Shown: positions 1 to 6,638 of the stretch, piece by piece
Layout: each line of letters opens with the position of its first letter
Position numbering within the stretch: the stretch's first letter is position 1
DNA from: an uncultured Prevotella sp.
Lineage (GTDB): Bacteria > Bacteroidota > Bacteroidia > Bacteroidales > Bacteroidaceae
NCBI GenBank assembly: GCA_937916405.1
Contig: CALFUF010000095.1
Location: 1-21,790, forward strand
DNA: 21,790 bases
Direction: 5' to 3'
Notes under the pieces: generated by a model
The model's database searches: none
What the model was told of the DNA's origin: nothing
Seen by the model: only the letters and a program-made list of their open reading frames with translations
Position numbers and translations under genes: made by a program

Positions 1-47
1 CGAAAGCCAAAACCAAAGAATGTATAGTACAACTGATTGGGAAAGTT

Positions 48-1940
48 TTAATTAATAATATCAAGTCCCATATTTAAGCGCATTGCCTGATTGACACCAT
101 CATGATAAGCAGAACCGTCGGGAGAATAACACTCACAATAAGGTTCGTCGAATTGATCACCACCATTGTTGACCGTTCTGAACATACGCCACTTAACCAA
201 CTTGAAGTGCAAGTTCACTTTCTCTTCGAGAATAGCATTCTGGCGGTCTTGATACTTTCGGGCGACATCTTCCTTGCGCTCCAGTTCTGAGAGCTGGGTA
301 ATGAGGTCTTTCTGTTCCTTCTCAATACCTTGTATGAGTGACTTTATTTTGTCGTACTGCAGGCGGGTGGCGAGTTTAGCGTTGAGGTCTGTCAGAGTAG
401 TATTGTATTCAACCTTCTTGGCTTCGAGTTCGGTAAGTTTGGTGATTGCTTCTTCATCGATACCCACGGAGTCGAGTTTCTTCTGCAGTTCGTCACGGGT
501 ATGCAAGAGTTCCTGGTATTCCTTACTCTCGGCAAGTGCCTGCTCCAAGGAAAGTACTGGCTCTTTCCCTGCCTTTGCCTTGTCGGAGAATATCTTGTTA
601 ATCTGCTCCTTGGTGTCTGTCAGATTCTTCTCGGCTTCCGCTTTCTTCTGGTCGTAGTCGGCAATCATCTTCTCTGCCTCGGAGCGAGTCGCCTTAACCA
701 TTTCGGCTTTCTGAGTGAGTTCGGATTTGATACGAGCCTTGTCTGTATTGAGATTTTCTTCCGCTTTCTTCCGCTTCTCGGCTACCTGCTCTTCAGGCAA
801 GTATTGACCACAGGTAGGACACAAGTATTCGGAATCGGTAAAACTCAGTTTACGGCTAAGGTTATTCGCCCACTCTTCACGGATTTGCTGTGCATCACGA
901 TTGCACTGATCAAGTGTTTCCTGGCAGCGTTTCTTGAAAGTTTCAAATGAGGGGATTGCCTGCTCTAAATCTCGCTGACTGGTGACGAGAGAATTGAACT
1001 GACGGGAGAGTTCAGATACCTTGTTATCGTGTTCAAATCTACGGAGATTATAGGCTTTACGCTCTTTTTCTTCTACATTGTCGATAGTGTTCTGAGTATC
1101 CTTGATTTCCTTACGAATCTGCTCACGGAACACGTCGCCACCGTTACCCGACTTAATCTTGATGATTTCGTCAGAGAGACGGTCACACTCAACCTTGGCG
1201 GCTGCGGCTTCGCCCTGAATCTTATCCCAATCAAGGCATTCGGGAAGGGCTTTGTTCTGCTCCTCCAAGCGGATGGGAATCTTGTCAAGTTTATCTTTTA
1301 CCTGCTTGATTTGATAGGAGAGGTGTTTGCGGTAATCTATAATATCCTCGTTGGAGGCAACAAGCAGACTTGCGAACTCGGAAAGTTCGACGGTATTCAC
1401 AATCTTATTCTGGTCGATGTATCCAGCTATCTTCGCAAGGAACTCTCGCTGCTGCTGCCATTTGAGCGAAGGGAAATACTGCGGATTGGTAATGGCACGG
1501 AAAACGTCCTCGCTTACTATCTCAGATATATATTTCTTGTAGTCGGTGGCAGTCTTGACCTCTCCATTAACCATATACTCGGTGGTGTGACCTTTGAGGG
1601 TTTCTTCCGTGGCTCCACGCTTCTTGACCCATGTTTCTGTGAGAGTGCGCTTCAATGTAATCTCGTTCGGACCTGTGATTGCATTAGTTGTTAATACCAT
1701 TTCCACTGAGTGGTCGAGATGAGGAATAGTATTTCCATCAGCATCATGAGTTTTGAGGTCGAACGTGGCTTGATCTGCCAAGTTCTTGCCGAATAGACAC
1801 CAAAGAATAGCATCAGCGACGGTAGTCTTCCCCACTCCATTTCGTCCACGTATGACAGTCACGTCGTTGTTGAAAGAGAACTCCTTGTGACGGAAGCACT
1901 TGAAGTTGGTCAGTTCCAGTTTTGTGATCTTAATATTCAT
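48..1940 (-). CDS. Phage SbcC/Rad50-like AAA ATPase, C-terminal half missing
   Basis: This is a 630-residue SMC/Rad50-type ATPase. The P-loop GRNGVGKT lies at about residues 32-39, long charged coiled-coil stretches follow (about 200-360 and 385-560), and a zinc-hook-like CPTC sits at 374-377. Such proteins in phage early operons act with recombination or nuclease functions on DNA ends. It is the last gene of a leftward operon, and its ATG overlaps the stop of the upstream gene (ATGA). The oddity is the end. The protein stops after a motif reading MGLDIIN, where, as I recall phage relatives, the sequence continues into the Walker B/D-loop strand. No signature LSGG-type or Walker B motif is present. 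None of the three minus frames of the last 47 bases of the window resembles the missing part. It may be truncated, interrupted just at the edge, or completed by a separate polypeptide. The family call is firm; activity is uncertain. Confidence 0.85.
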   Translation of the reverse strand: MNIKITKLELTNFKCFRHKEFSFNNDVTVIRGRNGVGKTTVADAILWCLFGKNLADQATFDLKTHDADGNTIPHLDHSVEMVLTTNAITGPNEITLKRTLTETWVKKRGATEETLKGHTTEYMVNGEVKTATDYKKYISEIVSEDVFRAITNPQYFPSLKWQQQREFLAKIAGYIDQNKIVNTVELSEFASLLVASNEDIIDYRKHLSYQIKQVKDKLDKIPIRLEEQNKALPECLDWDKIQGEAAAAKVECDRLSDEIIKIKSGNGGDVFREQIRKEIKDTQNTIDNVEEKERKAYNLRRFEHDNKVSELSRQFNSLVTSQRDLEQAIPSFETFKKRCQETLDQCNRDAQQIREEWANNLSRKLSFTDSEYLCPTCGQYLPEEQVAEKRKKAEENLNTDKARIKSELTQKAEMVKATRSEAEKMIADYDQKKAEAEKNLTDTKEQINKIFSDKAKAGKEPVLSLEQALAESKEYQELLHTRDELQKKLDSVGIDEEAITKLTELEAKKVEYNTTLTDLNAKLATRLQYDKIKSLIQGIEKEQKDLITQLSELERKEDVARKYQDRQNAILEEKVNLHFKLVKWRMFRTVNNGGDQFDEPYCECYSPDGSAYHDGVNQAMRLNMGLDIIN

Positions 1941-2233
1941 AATTTATTTGATTTTCTAACAGGTTGTCTCTTTGGTACCGAGAAGATATTAATCTTGTCC
2001 TTAGGAGTTACACAGATGGTACAATTTGAGAAGTGCAGCTTCTTACAATACTCGTTTTCGATGGTACACTTGTCACAGGAATAGTCCTCTGAGCGCAACA
2101 CATGATAGTCACTCAAGTTCTCGATTCCCGGCTTTCTGTCTGAACCTGTCCACGATTTTGTTCTTCTTTTAACTAAAACTTTCTGTTCTGGCTTCCGCCA
2201 TACATGATTAAGTAGATTTTTTAATGACATCAT
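1937..2233 (-). CDS. Small Cys-rich phage protein, possible zinc ribbon
   Basis: This 98-residue basic protein has a cysteine cluster at about residues 52-74 (CDKC, then Cys, then CTIC), spaced like a metal-binding finger. I do not recognise the family. It sits seven bases downstream of the ninG-like gene and its stop overlaps the ATPase start by four bases, so translation is probably coupled. The basic N-terminus with several Lys/Arg residues fits a nucleic-acid-binding accessory protein, but that is inference. The start has two consecutive ATGs; the first is taken. Confidence 0.7.
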   Translation of the reverse strand: MMSLKNLLNHVWRKPEQKVLVKRRTKSWTGSDRKPGIENLSDYHVLRSEDYSCDKCTIENEYCKKLHFSNCTICVTPKDKINIFSVPKRQPVRKSNKL

Positions 2234-2240
2234 AATATTA

Positions 2241-2774
2241 TTATTTTATTTGGTAAGTAAATTTTCTTGTTTCTTCCTTGTAGTGCTTAGTAAGAATATC
2301 CAGCTCAAAGTTGGATATTTTATTAGTAATATTCTTCTGAGCCTCCAGTAACAACACTTTCTGTTCGCCTATTTTTCTAATCAGACCTTTCCGATAGTCC
2401 TGTATATTCCCTTCCTGGAAACGGTTACAATGGCGGCATTGCGCATTACAATTCAACTCGGAGAAACGAAGACTCATGTGCAACCTGTTAACATAATGTC
2501 CGTTATCGCACTGGTCTATAGACAACACTCTTCCACAACTGATACACCTGAATGCTTTGCCTTCGTAGACTTGGCTGTCACGGGTTCGGATGAACAATGA
2601 GAATGCGTCATCAGCCTTTCGCATAAGCGTCGAACGTGACGCTTTCCGTGTTGGGGTCTTAATCTCTGATATCTCAAAACGGGTCTTCTCCTTGCCAGTA
2701 GTCTTCGAACGGGAACTGAGAAAGGGCTTTCGCCTCAAAGGGGTCTTCTGCTTCAAACAACTCTTCTGGTTCAT
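2241..2774 (-). CDS. ninG: NinG-like recombination protein (lambda NinG/Rap family)
   Basis: This 177-residue protein matches the NinG family (PF05766) by pattern. A Lys/Arg-rich N-terminal tail (residues 1-50) is followed by a zinc/HNH-like core with CISC at about 77-80, a GHY at 92-94, RF-x4-NCNAQC, and CRHC ending at 116, then a YRKGL helix and a charged C-terminus. In lambda, NinG (Rap) is a structure-specific nuclease that promotes recombination. That activity is known for the family and is assumed here. The first 34 codons overlap the preceding gene in another frame. The basic tail supports using this early start, because Bacteroidetes relatives as I recall them have similar Lys/Arg/Pro-rich tails. 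A later start near Met51 would remove the overlap. Confidence 0.85.
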   Translation of the reverse strand: MNQKSCLKQKTPLRRKPFLSSRSKTTGKEKTRFEISEIKTPTRKASRSTLMRKADDAFSLFIRTRDSQVYEGKAFRCISCGRVLSIDQCDNGHYVNRLHMSLRFSELNCNAQCRHCNRFQEGNIQDYRKGLIRKIGEQKVLLLEAQKNITNKISNFELDILTKHYKEETRKFTYQIK

Positions 2775-2937
2775 GATCTCTTACGAAATAAGTTTTAAGT
2801 CTCTTGTTTATGCCGTGAATCTGTCGCATGATATTCTCCACTTGGTGGATAGACGCATGCTGCAAGATGGATTGAAGGCTTTGGTAGAGCGCTTCACGGC
2901 GACGCTCCAACCTTCTTCTGGTCGGGAGTAATATCAT
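2674..2937 (-). CDS. Hypothetical 87-aa phage protein overlapping ninG
   Basis: This small protein is unrecognised. It has a strongly basic, helix-forming N-terminus (residues 5-50, many Arg, Gln and Leu) and a strongly acidic, Phe-rich C-terminus (from about residue 54). The last 101 bases overlap the start of the NinG-like gene in a different frame, so the acidic tail here and the basic tail of NinG are read from the same DNA. It is the first gene after the long hairpin-rich non-coding stretch. The length, ATG start and position in a tight operon support a real gene, but overlap of this size leaves doubt about which of the two starts is right. Confidence 0.55.
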   Translation of the reverse strand: MILLPTRRRLERRREALYQSLQSILQHASIHQVENIMRQIHGINKRLKTYFVRDHEPEELFEAEDPFEAKALSQFPFEDYWQGEDPF

Positions 2938-3393
2938 ATACCTATTTAATTATATATATATGCCCTCAACTCTACCGCACGACTTGGGCTACGTGCTTGT
3001 GTTTTACCTATATACGAATGTAGGAGCCTGACACCTTGCTATCCACCTTACGCACTATTGCGGTTTGTGGAGGTGTGGGTTCTCCATACATAGCCTTTAC
3101 TATGTTTGTTATGTTCCACTAAGTCAAAGATCTAAATTGTAAGGTCATTCCGTGTGCCAAACCACGGCTATGATAGTTGGGTATGCGCTATAGACAAATC
3201 AGCGAGCCTTACTACATTGTGGAGGATAAGGGGATCGAACCCTTTAAACCACTTCCTCCGATTTAAAGACCTGCGGCATTCACATGAGGCAGGAAAGAAC
3301 ATTTTTCAGCGAACAAAACCCACGCTTGGGAGTTCAATTACTTATAACTAAAAACCTAAAACTATAAATATTACTACTAAAACAAATCTATTA
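2938..3393. other. 456-base hairpin-rich non-coding interval in phage early operon
   Basis: No convincing reading frame spans this stretch. A 65-codon frame on the plus strand at 3154-3351 looks like translated structured RNA rather than protein. At least five perfect short stems occur: GCACG/CGTGC (2977-2996), CATAG/CTATG (3089-3104), CCGTG/CACGG (3150-3167), a two-tier GGAGGA...AAGGG stem (3221-3259) and CCTGC/GCAGG with inner CAT/ATG (3270-3293). A weak CCCA/TGGG hairpin followed by a U-run on the minus strand (3315-3330) could end the upstream transcript. It may be a structured RNA, replication origin or regulatory leader; the sequence alone does not decide. Confidence 0.5.
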
Positions 3394-3576
3394 TCATATA
3401 TTCATGTAGTCATCGATTAGCGTTTCTTCCAGGAAGAATACTCTTGATCGGATGGAGTTGCCTTTTCGGTGCGTCAGCCGATTCTTGATGTGATAGATCC
3501 TGCTGACCGAAAGACCAAGCCTGTCTGCCGCCTCCTTGGATGAGAGCCATATATCGCCTTTGGCACCCTTCACCAT
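3394..3576 (-). CDS. Small helix-turn-helix (MerR/excisionase-like) protein
   Basis: This 60-residue protein has a recognisable winged-helix DNA-binding pattern: WLSSKEAADRLGLS forms the first two helices, SRIYHIKNRL the recognition helix, then a basic wing and a final EETLIDDYM helix. Single-domain proteins of this type are excisionases or small phage regulators. Its ATG lies inside the end of the 37-codon gene upstream, with a seven-base overlap, indicating translational coupling. It is followed by a long non-coding stretch. It could regulate the region or act in excision; no integrase is visible to support the latter. Confidence 0.7.
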   Translation of the reverse strand: MVKGAKGDIWLSSKEAADRLGLSVSRIYHIKNRLTHRKGNSIRSRVFFLEETLIDDYMNI

Positions 3577-3683
3577 TGTATATGCCCTCCGTGATAGTAA
3601 TAATTGACGACTACGGTTACCAACATTGTCAGTCCTGATAATAGGGATAATACCCAGTCGTTTTCATACCAATGTTCTTTCAT
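3570..3683 (-). CDS. 37-aa single-helix membrane peptide
   Basis: This short gene runs from ATG at 3683 to TGA at 3570-3572. It begins with MKEHWYENDW, followed by about 20 hydrophobic residues (VLSLLSGLTMLVTVVV) and a Tyr/His/Gly tail ending in Trp, so one membrane-spanning helix is predicted. It lies between the antirepressor-type gene (six bases upstream) and the helix-turn-helix gene, whose ATG it overlaps by seven bases. That close packing is the main evidence it is translated. Phage one-helix peptides of this kind can be superinfection-exclusion or lysis-related proteins; the role here is unknown. Confidence 0.55.
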   Translation of the reverse strand: MKEHWYENDWVLSLLSGLTMLVTVVVNYYYHGGHIQW

Positions 3684-3689
3684 ATTTTT

Positions 3690-4457
3690 CTATTGTTCGA
3701 TTAACGGGATAATACCATGATTCTTCAATCCGTCATAGAGAAAGAGCCTACCTTTCTGGGTCCACTCTGTATTCATCACAACATCTGGGCGACCGTCAGA
3801 GCGTGTAATATCGAACGGCTTTGAGTGAACGTAGCCTTGACCGATATACGGTGCATACAGAATCCATTGTCCGTTGACCTTGCGCTGCACCTTCAACTCT
3901 TCAAGTATCTTGTTAAACCGCTTGGCGGACATGCCGTAGTCCTGTGCTATCTGGGTGGTGGTGACAGTTGCCTTAGAAGACAATATGGTGTCGTAATAAC
4001 TTATCTTTGGTTGCATCTGCTCGATTTCAGATGTCAGGGCGAGAACCTGCTGCTCTGCTTCGTCTGCACGACGGGCTTCAAGTTGTTTCTGCTCGAACTC
4101 CTCCGCCCATGCTCTTGCCGCTTCGGCAGGGTTGGTGAAGTCTGGGAGAGCGGTCATTGATGTGCGCTCGTTCCGTTCCAGTTCTTCCCAACGGATAATC
4201 AGTTTTGCACGGGCTTCGTCATTGAACTTGGTGGCGACATATAGACACTCACGCTTGGTTAGGTAGTAACATGGGCGAGACTTTCCCTGCGCATCACTAT
4301 AATTGCCCAATCCAAATTTGGATTGGCTTAATTTTTCCCATGCTGGCTCCATTTTGCGAATGTCACGCATGAGGTGGGCATGGTCTTTCCCTGTGATCTG
4401 AGCAATATCAAGACTGCTCATGGTCTGATTGTCTGTGAAACTGATAACTTCGTTCAT
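3690..4457 (-). CDS. Rha/KilAC phage antirepressor-type protein
   Basis: This 255-residue protein combines two phage regulatory domains. Residues about 8-95 match the Rha pattern (PF09669), including MSSLDIAQITGKDHAHLMRDIR and YYLTKRECLYVATKF. Residues about 100-135 are a charged coiled-coil linker. Residues about 140-255 match the KilAC/ANT domain (PF03374), with TTTQIAQDYGMSAKRFNKIL followed by a winged segment ending in HGIIPLIEQ. Proteins with KilAC domains antagonise phage repressors or act as early regulators. It is the second gene of the leftward early operon, 12 bases after the 74-aa gene. Because the repressor across the control region has no peptidase domain, this protein is a reasonable candidate for the switch that relieves repression (inference). 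Confidence 0.88.
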   Translation of the reverse strand: MNEVISFTDNQTMSSLDIAQITGKDHAHLMRDIRKMEPAWEKLSQSKFGLGNYSDAQGKSRPCYYLTKRECLYVATKFNDEARAKLIIRWEELERNERTSMTALPDFTNPAEAARAWAEEFEQKQLEARRADEAEQQVLALTSEIEQMQPKISYYDTILSSKATVTTTQIAQDYGMSAKRFNKILEELKVQRKVNGQWILYAPYIGQGYVHSKPFDITRSDGRPDVVMNTEWTQKGRLFLYDGLKNHGIIPLIEQ

Positions 4458-4469
4458 ACCTTTATATTA

Positions 4470-4694
4470 TTAGCGGTTTAACACTGGCTCGTCACCCTCA
4501 CGGAGGGCACGGATGATAATGATGTTCTTGTCAAACAACTTCTTATGCTCATAGTCTGCAACACCTTCGGGCAGTCCACGACGCTTCAAGGTAGACAGAG
4601 CGGTAGCCACTGCATACATTCTGCTGCCGTCGCAGTTAAAGGCTTCTGTAGATCCGGGTTTGATGTTTCTGATGTCTACTGTCGATACGGTCAT
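4470..4694 (-). CDS. Hypothetical 74-aa protein, first gene of phage early operon
   Basis: This small soluble protein is unrecognised. It begins MTVSTVDIRNIKPG and contains a run KKLFDKNIIIIRAL that looks like a beta strand. It is the first gene downstream of the leftward promoter at 4851-4883, after a leader of about 150 bases. Its middle part (FNCDGSRMYAVATALSTLKRRGLPEG) reads like a compact alpha/beta fold with no catalytic motif I can name. The position directly after the early promoter suggests an early regulatory or anti-host function, which is inference only. Confidence 0.65.
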   Translation of the reverse strand: MTVSTVDIRNIKPGSTEAFNCDGSRMYAVATALSTLKRRGLPEGVADYEHKKLFDKNIIIIRALREGDEPVLNR

Positions 4695-4737
4695 AAACTT
4701 AAAAATTACTAACTGATTTCGAAAATTTTCTAAAAGG

Positions 4738-4770
4738 CTTGGCAGGTTCGGGAGAAATCGCTATATTTGC
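4738..4770 (+). promoter_or_regulatory. Rightward repressor promoter (P_R-like)
   Basis: A -33 element CTTG (4738-4741), a 20-base spacer and the -7 element TATATTTGC (4762-4770) match the Bacteroidetes housekeeping consensus. Transcription would start near 4776 and give the XRE repressor gene a leader of about 155 bases. It faces the leftward promoter, so the two transcripts would overlap at their 5' ends. Confidence 0.6.
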
Positions 4771-4850
4771 GGTGTCAAACGTTTTATAGGCGAGGTCAAA
4801 ACCCTTGCCAGCTGAAGCCTTGTTTTGTCGGATTAACTGACTAACTGGGT

Positions 4851-4883
4851 GCAAAGATAGAAAGTTTTTGGTGAATTACCAAA
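4851..4883 (-). promoter_or_regulatory. Leftward early promoter (P_L-like)
   Basis: On the minus strand, -33 TTTG (4880-4883), a 20-base spacer and -7 TATCTTTGC (4851-4859) form a near-perfect Bacteroidetes promoter. The start would fall near 4843-4846, driving the early operon that begins at 4694. Its -33 box lies within an inverted repeat that could be a repressor operator. Confidence 0.7.
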
Positions 4884-4890
4884 CTTTTAA
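4861..4890. promoter_or_regulatory. Candidate repressor operator (imperfect inverted repeat)
   Basis: The arms GGT/ACC around a GAATT centre (4870-4879) extend to AAAGTTT (4861) and AAACTTT (4881) with a two-base asymmetry. Related AAACTTTT-type runs recur at 4881 and about 4896. The repeat covers the -33 box of the leftward promoter, where a bound repressor would block early transcription. It is identified by symmetry only. Confidence 0.4.
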
Positions 4891-4932
4891 TAGAAAACTT
4901 TTTATGTTTAATATTAATTAAGAATTGCGCTT

Positions 4933-5343
4933 ATGGGAATGTTGGAGCGATTAAACGAGTTTATTATCACCAAAGGGTATAGCATGAAAGCCTTTGAGGA
5001 AAGCGTTGGTATGTCCAATGGTTCACTTGGAACCACTATTAAGAATGGTCAGGGAATACGCACCGACAAGTTAGAAAACATTCTATCCGTGTACCCAGAG
5101 TTGTCTGCTGAATGGCTGCTTCGTGGAGTAGGTTCTATGATAAAAGGGGAAGGTAAGGCCGTTGAGTTAGAAAACAAGATAGCCATTATGAGCAAAGGCA
5201 GACCTAATAAGGATGCTGCATACGATGTTATCCTCTCTATGGTGGATATGGTAAGCAAGACGTATGATTTCTTTGGAGGTAATGTTGTACTTACCGACAA
5301 GGAAAGAGAAGATAAATTGATGGATATTCTTAATGGTCAATGA
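4933..5343 (+). CDS. XRE-family phage repressor without peptidase domain
   Basis: This 136-residue protein has an N-terminal helix-turn-helix domain typical of Bacteroidetes prophage repressors: LERLNEFIITKGYSMKAFEESVGMSNGSL is followed by a recognition segment and the characteristic ELSAEWLLRGVGSM. The C-terminal part (from about residue 75) is charged and helical. The usual S24 self-cleaving peptidase domain is absent, so RecA-triggered autocleavage is not expected. Induction may instead depend on an antirepressor such as the Rha/KilAC protein encoded opposite. It is transcribed divergently from the early operon, from a promoter at 4738-4770. The start could be ATG 4933 or the in-frame ATG 4939; the first is kept. 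Confidence 0.85.
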   Translation: MGMLERLNEFIITKGYSMKAFEESVGMSNGSLGTTIKNGQGIRTDKLENILSVYPELSAEWLLRGVGSMIKGEGKAVELENKIAIMSKGRPNKDAAYDVILSMVDMVSKTYDFFGGNVVLTDKEREDKLMDILNGQ

Positions 5344-5418
5344 ACAGCGTTTTAAGAGAATCAGAAGATAATGCAGCAGATAACTTTTATATATAATAAG
5401 ATCAAGGAGGGGTAAGTA

Positions 5419-5868
5419 ATGAAGAATTTAGACGAATTAGGTTTGGTAGGGAACTGGATAAAGCAAATATGTTCAGGCAAAACGTCGTTTGATGGAAGTA
5501 ACCTTGTACAATTATGGGATAACGAACATCCTGATGTTTATGGTAAAAGAGCGGATTTGTATAGGAAAAGGATGTTAAATAAATATGAAGATGCGTTTAA
5601 TTGGGTAGTTAATACTTACAACTTTGTGACCGAAGGTTTTCGAAGCGGTAGAGATAAAAGCATAAATAGACTTGATTTCTTTTTAAATGACTATGGCTCG
5701 TATACTGACGATCGTCATTATATAGATTTTGTGCTACATGAAAGCAAAGGAAAATTCCCCAAAGCAGCTATAGAAAAAGTTATAATTAATAAAGATGAAG
5801 TTAAAAGGCTGAAAATAGGTATGAAATGGATTTTGTTAGCGCAGAAAAGCGGATTTGTAGTTGATTGA
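5419..5868 (+). CDS. Hypothetical 149-aa protein, first gene of cargo cassette
   Basis: This protein is unrecognised. It is soluble, rich in aromatic, Lys and Asp residues, with predicted helices and no clear catalytic motif. It is preceded by an unusually strong Shine-Dalgarno sequence (AAGGAGGGG, eight bases from the ATG), which is atypical for Bacteroidetes genes and suggests foreign origin. The gene is visibly AT-rich compared with the host genes to the right. It follows the repressor by 75 bases and precedes the TIR-like gene by 32 bases in the same direction, so the two are probably co-expressed in the lysogen. Its role relative to the TIR protein (inhibitor, sensor or unrelated) cannot be told from sequence. 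Confidence 0.65.
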   Translation: MKNLDELGLVGNWIKQICSGKTSFDGSNLVQLWDNEHPDVYGKRADLYRKRMLNKYEDAFNWVVNTYNFVTEGFRSGRDKSINRLDFFLNDYGSYTDDRHYIDFVLHESKGKFPKAAIEKVIINKDEVKRLKIGMKWILLAQKSGFVVD

Positions 5869-5900
5869 GTTAGCAAAGTTAATGAGTAAGGAATGAAGTT

Positions 5901-6638
5901 ATGGTGAACGATGAAATAAAAAGACTCGAAAATCTCTACAATATCTATGAACATATTGATTATAATAACTCCAACTCAACTGAGTCTATACGTGCTTTTG
6001 ACACATGGTATAATGAATCTCTTGTTTTATTTGATAAGTTTTATGACGATAATGATCGGTTTTATTTGGAGTTTTCAAATATCGAACTTGTTGGATTAAA
6101 CGGATTTTGCAAACATGGAATATTCAGTAAATTATCTGGGAAATTTAAAGTTCTAATTGACAGAATAAAAAGGGAATCAAAGAAAATGGAAGATAATAAC
6201 ATTGGCAAAACAAAGGTCTTTATTGTGCATGGTCATGACAACCTAACTCTAGAAAGCGTTAAAAACCTTATACTAATTTTAGGATTAACACCTGTAGTGC
6301 TAAACCAAAAGGCAAATAGTGGACTTAGCTTACTTGAAAAATTGGAGAAATACACTGACGTAGGTTTTGCCATCATTTTGTACACTCCATGTGATAAAGG
6401 AAAAGAATATAACAGTAAAAGGTATAATGTAAGGGCAAGACAGAATGTTGTCTTTGAACACGGATATCTTATAGCTAAACTTGGAAAAGAAAATATAGCC
6501 GTCCTCAAAAAAGGAAATATCGAAATGCCAAGCGATATAGATGGAATTGCCTATGTGGAGGGTGGAGAATGGAGATACAAAATTGCTGATGAAATGATAG
6601 CAGCCGGTTATGATGTAGACAAAAATAAAATAGTATAA
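5901..6638 (+). CDS. TIR-like domain protein (PF10137 type), candidate antiphage effector
   Basis: This 245-residue protein has an N-terminal region of about 95 residues, probably helical and unrecognised, and a C-terminal TIR-like domain. The domain starts with KTKVFIVHGHD (about 103-113, first strand and loop), continues with LIL-LGLTPVVL, GFAIILYTPCD (about 155-165), then RARQNVVFEHGYLIAKLG (178-195) and IAVLKKG. Glu186 in the NVVFEHG motif is the likely counterpart of the catalytic glutamate of TIR NAD hydrolases. The family (predicted nucleotide-binding TIR-like; related domains occur in CBASS and Pycsar effectors) includes proteins that degrade NAD+ on infection. No cyclase is encoded nearby, so a second-messenger system is not shown. 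It overlaps the next gene by one base (TAATG). Confidence 0.82.
   Translation: MVNDEIKRLENLYNIYEHIDYNNSNSTESIRAFDTWYNESLVLFDKFYDDNDRFYLEFSNIELVGLNGFCKHGIFSKLSGKFKVLIDRIKRESKKMEDNNIGKTKVFIVHGHDNLTLESVKNLILILGLTPVVLNQKANSGLSLLEKLEKYTDVGFAIILYTPCDKGKEYNSKRYNVRARQNVVFEHGYLIAKLGKENIAVLKKGNIEMPSDIDGIAYVEGGEWRYKIADEMIAAGYDVDKNKIV

Noticed and set aside
1029..1694. 221-codon plus-strand frame
   Set aside because: It lies antisense within the SbcC-like ATPase gene, whose motifs clearly fix the coding strand.
3154..3351. 65-codon plus-strand frame in the phage gap
   Set aside because: It reads through several RNA-like stems, and its TLWRIRGSNP segment is the kind of peptide that results from translating a T-arm-like sequence. 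No protein-like composition and opposite to the operon.
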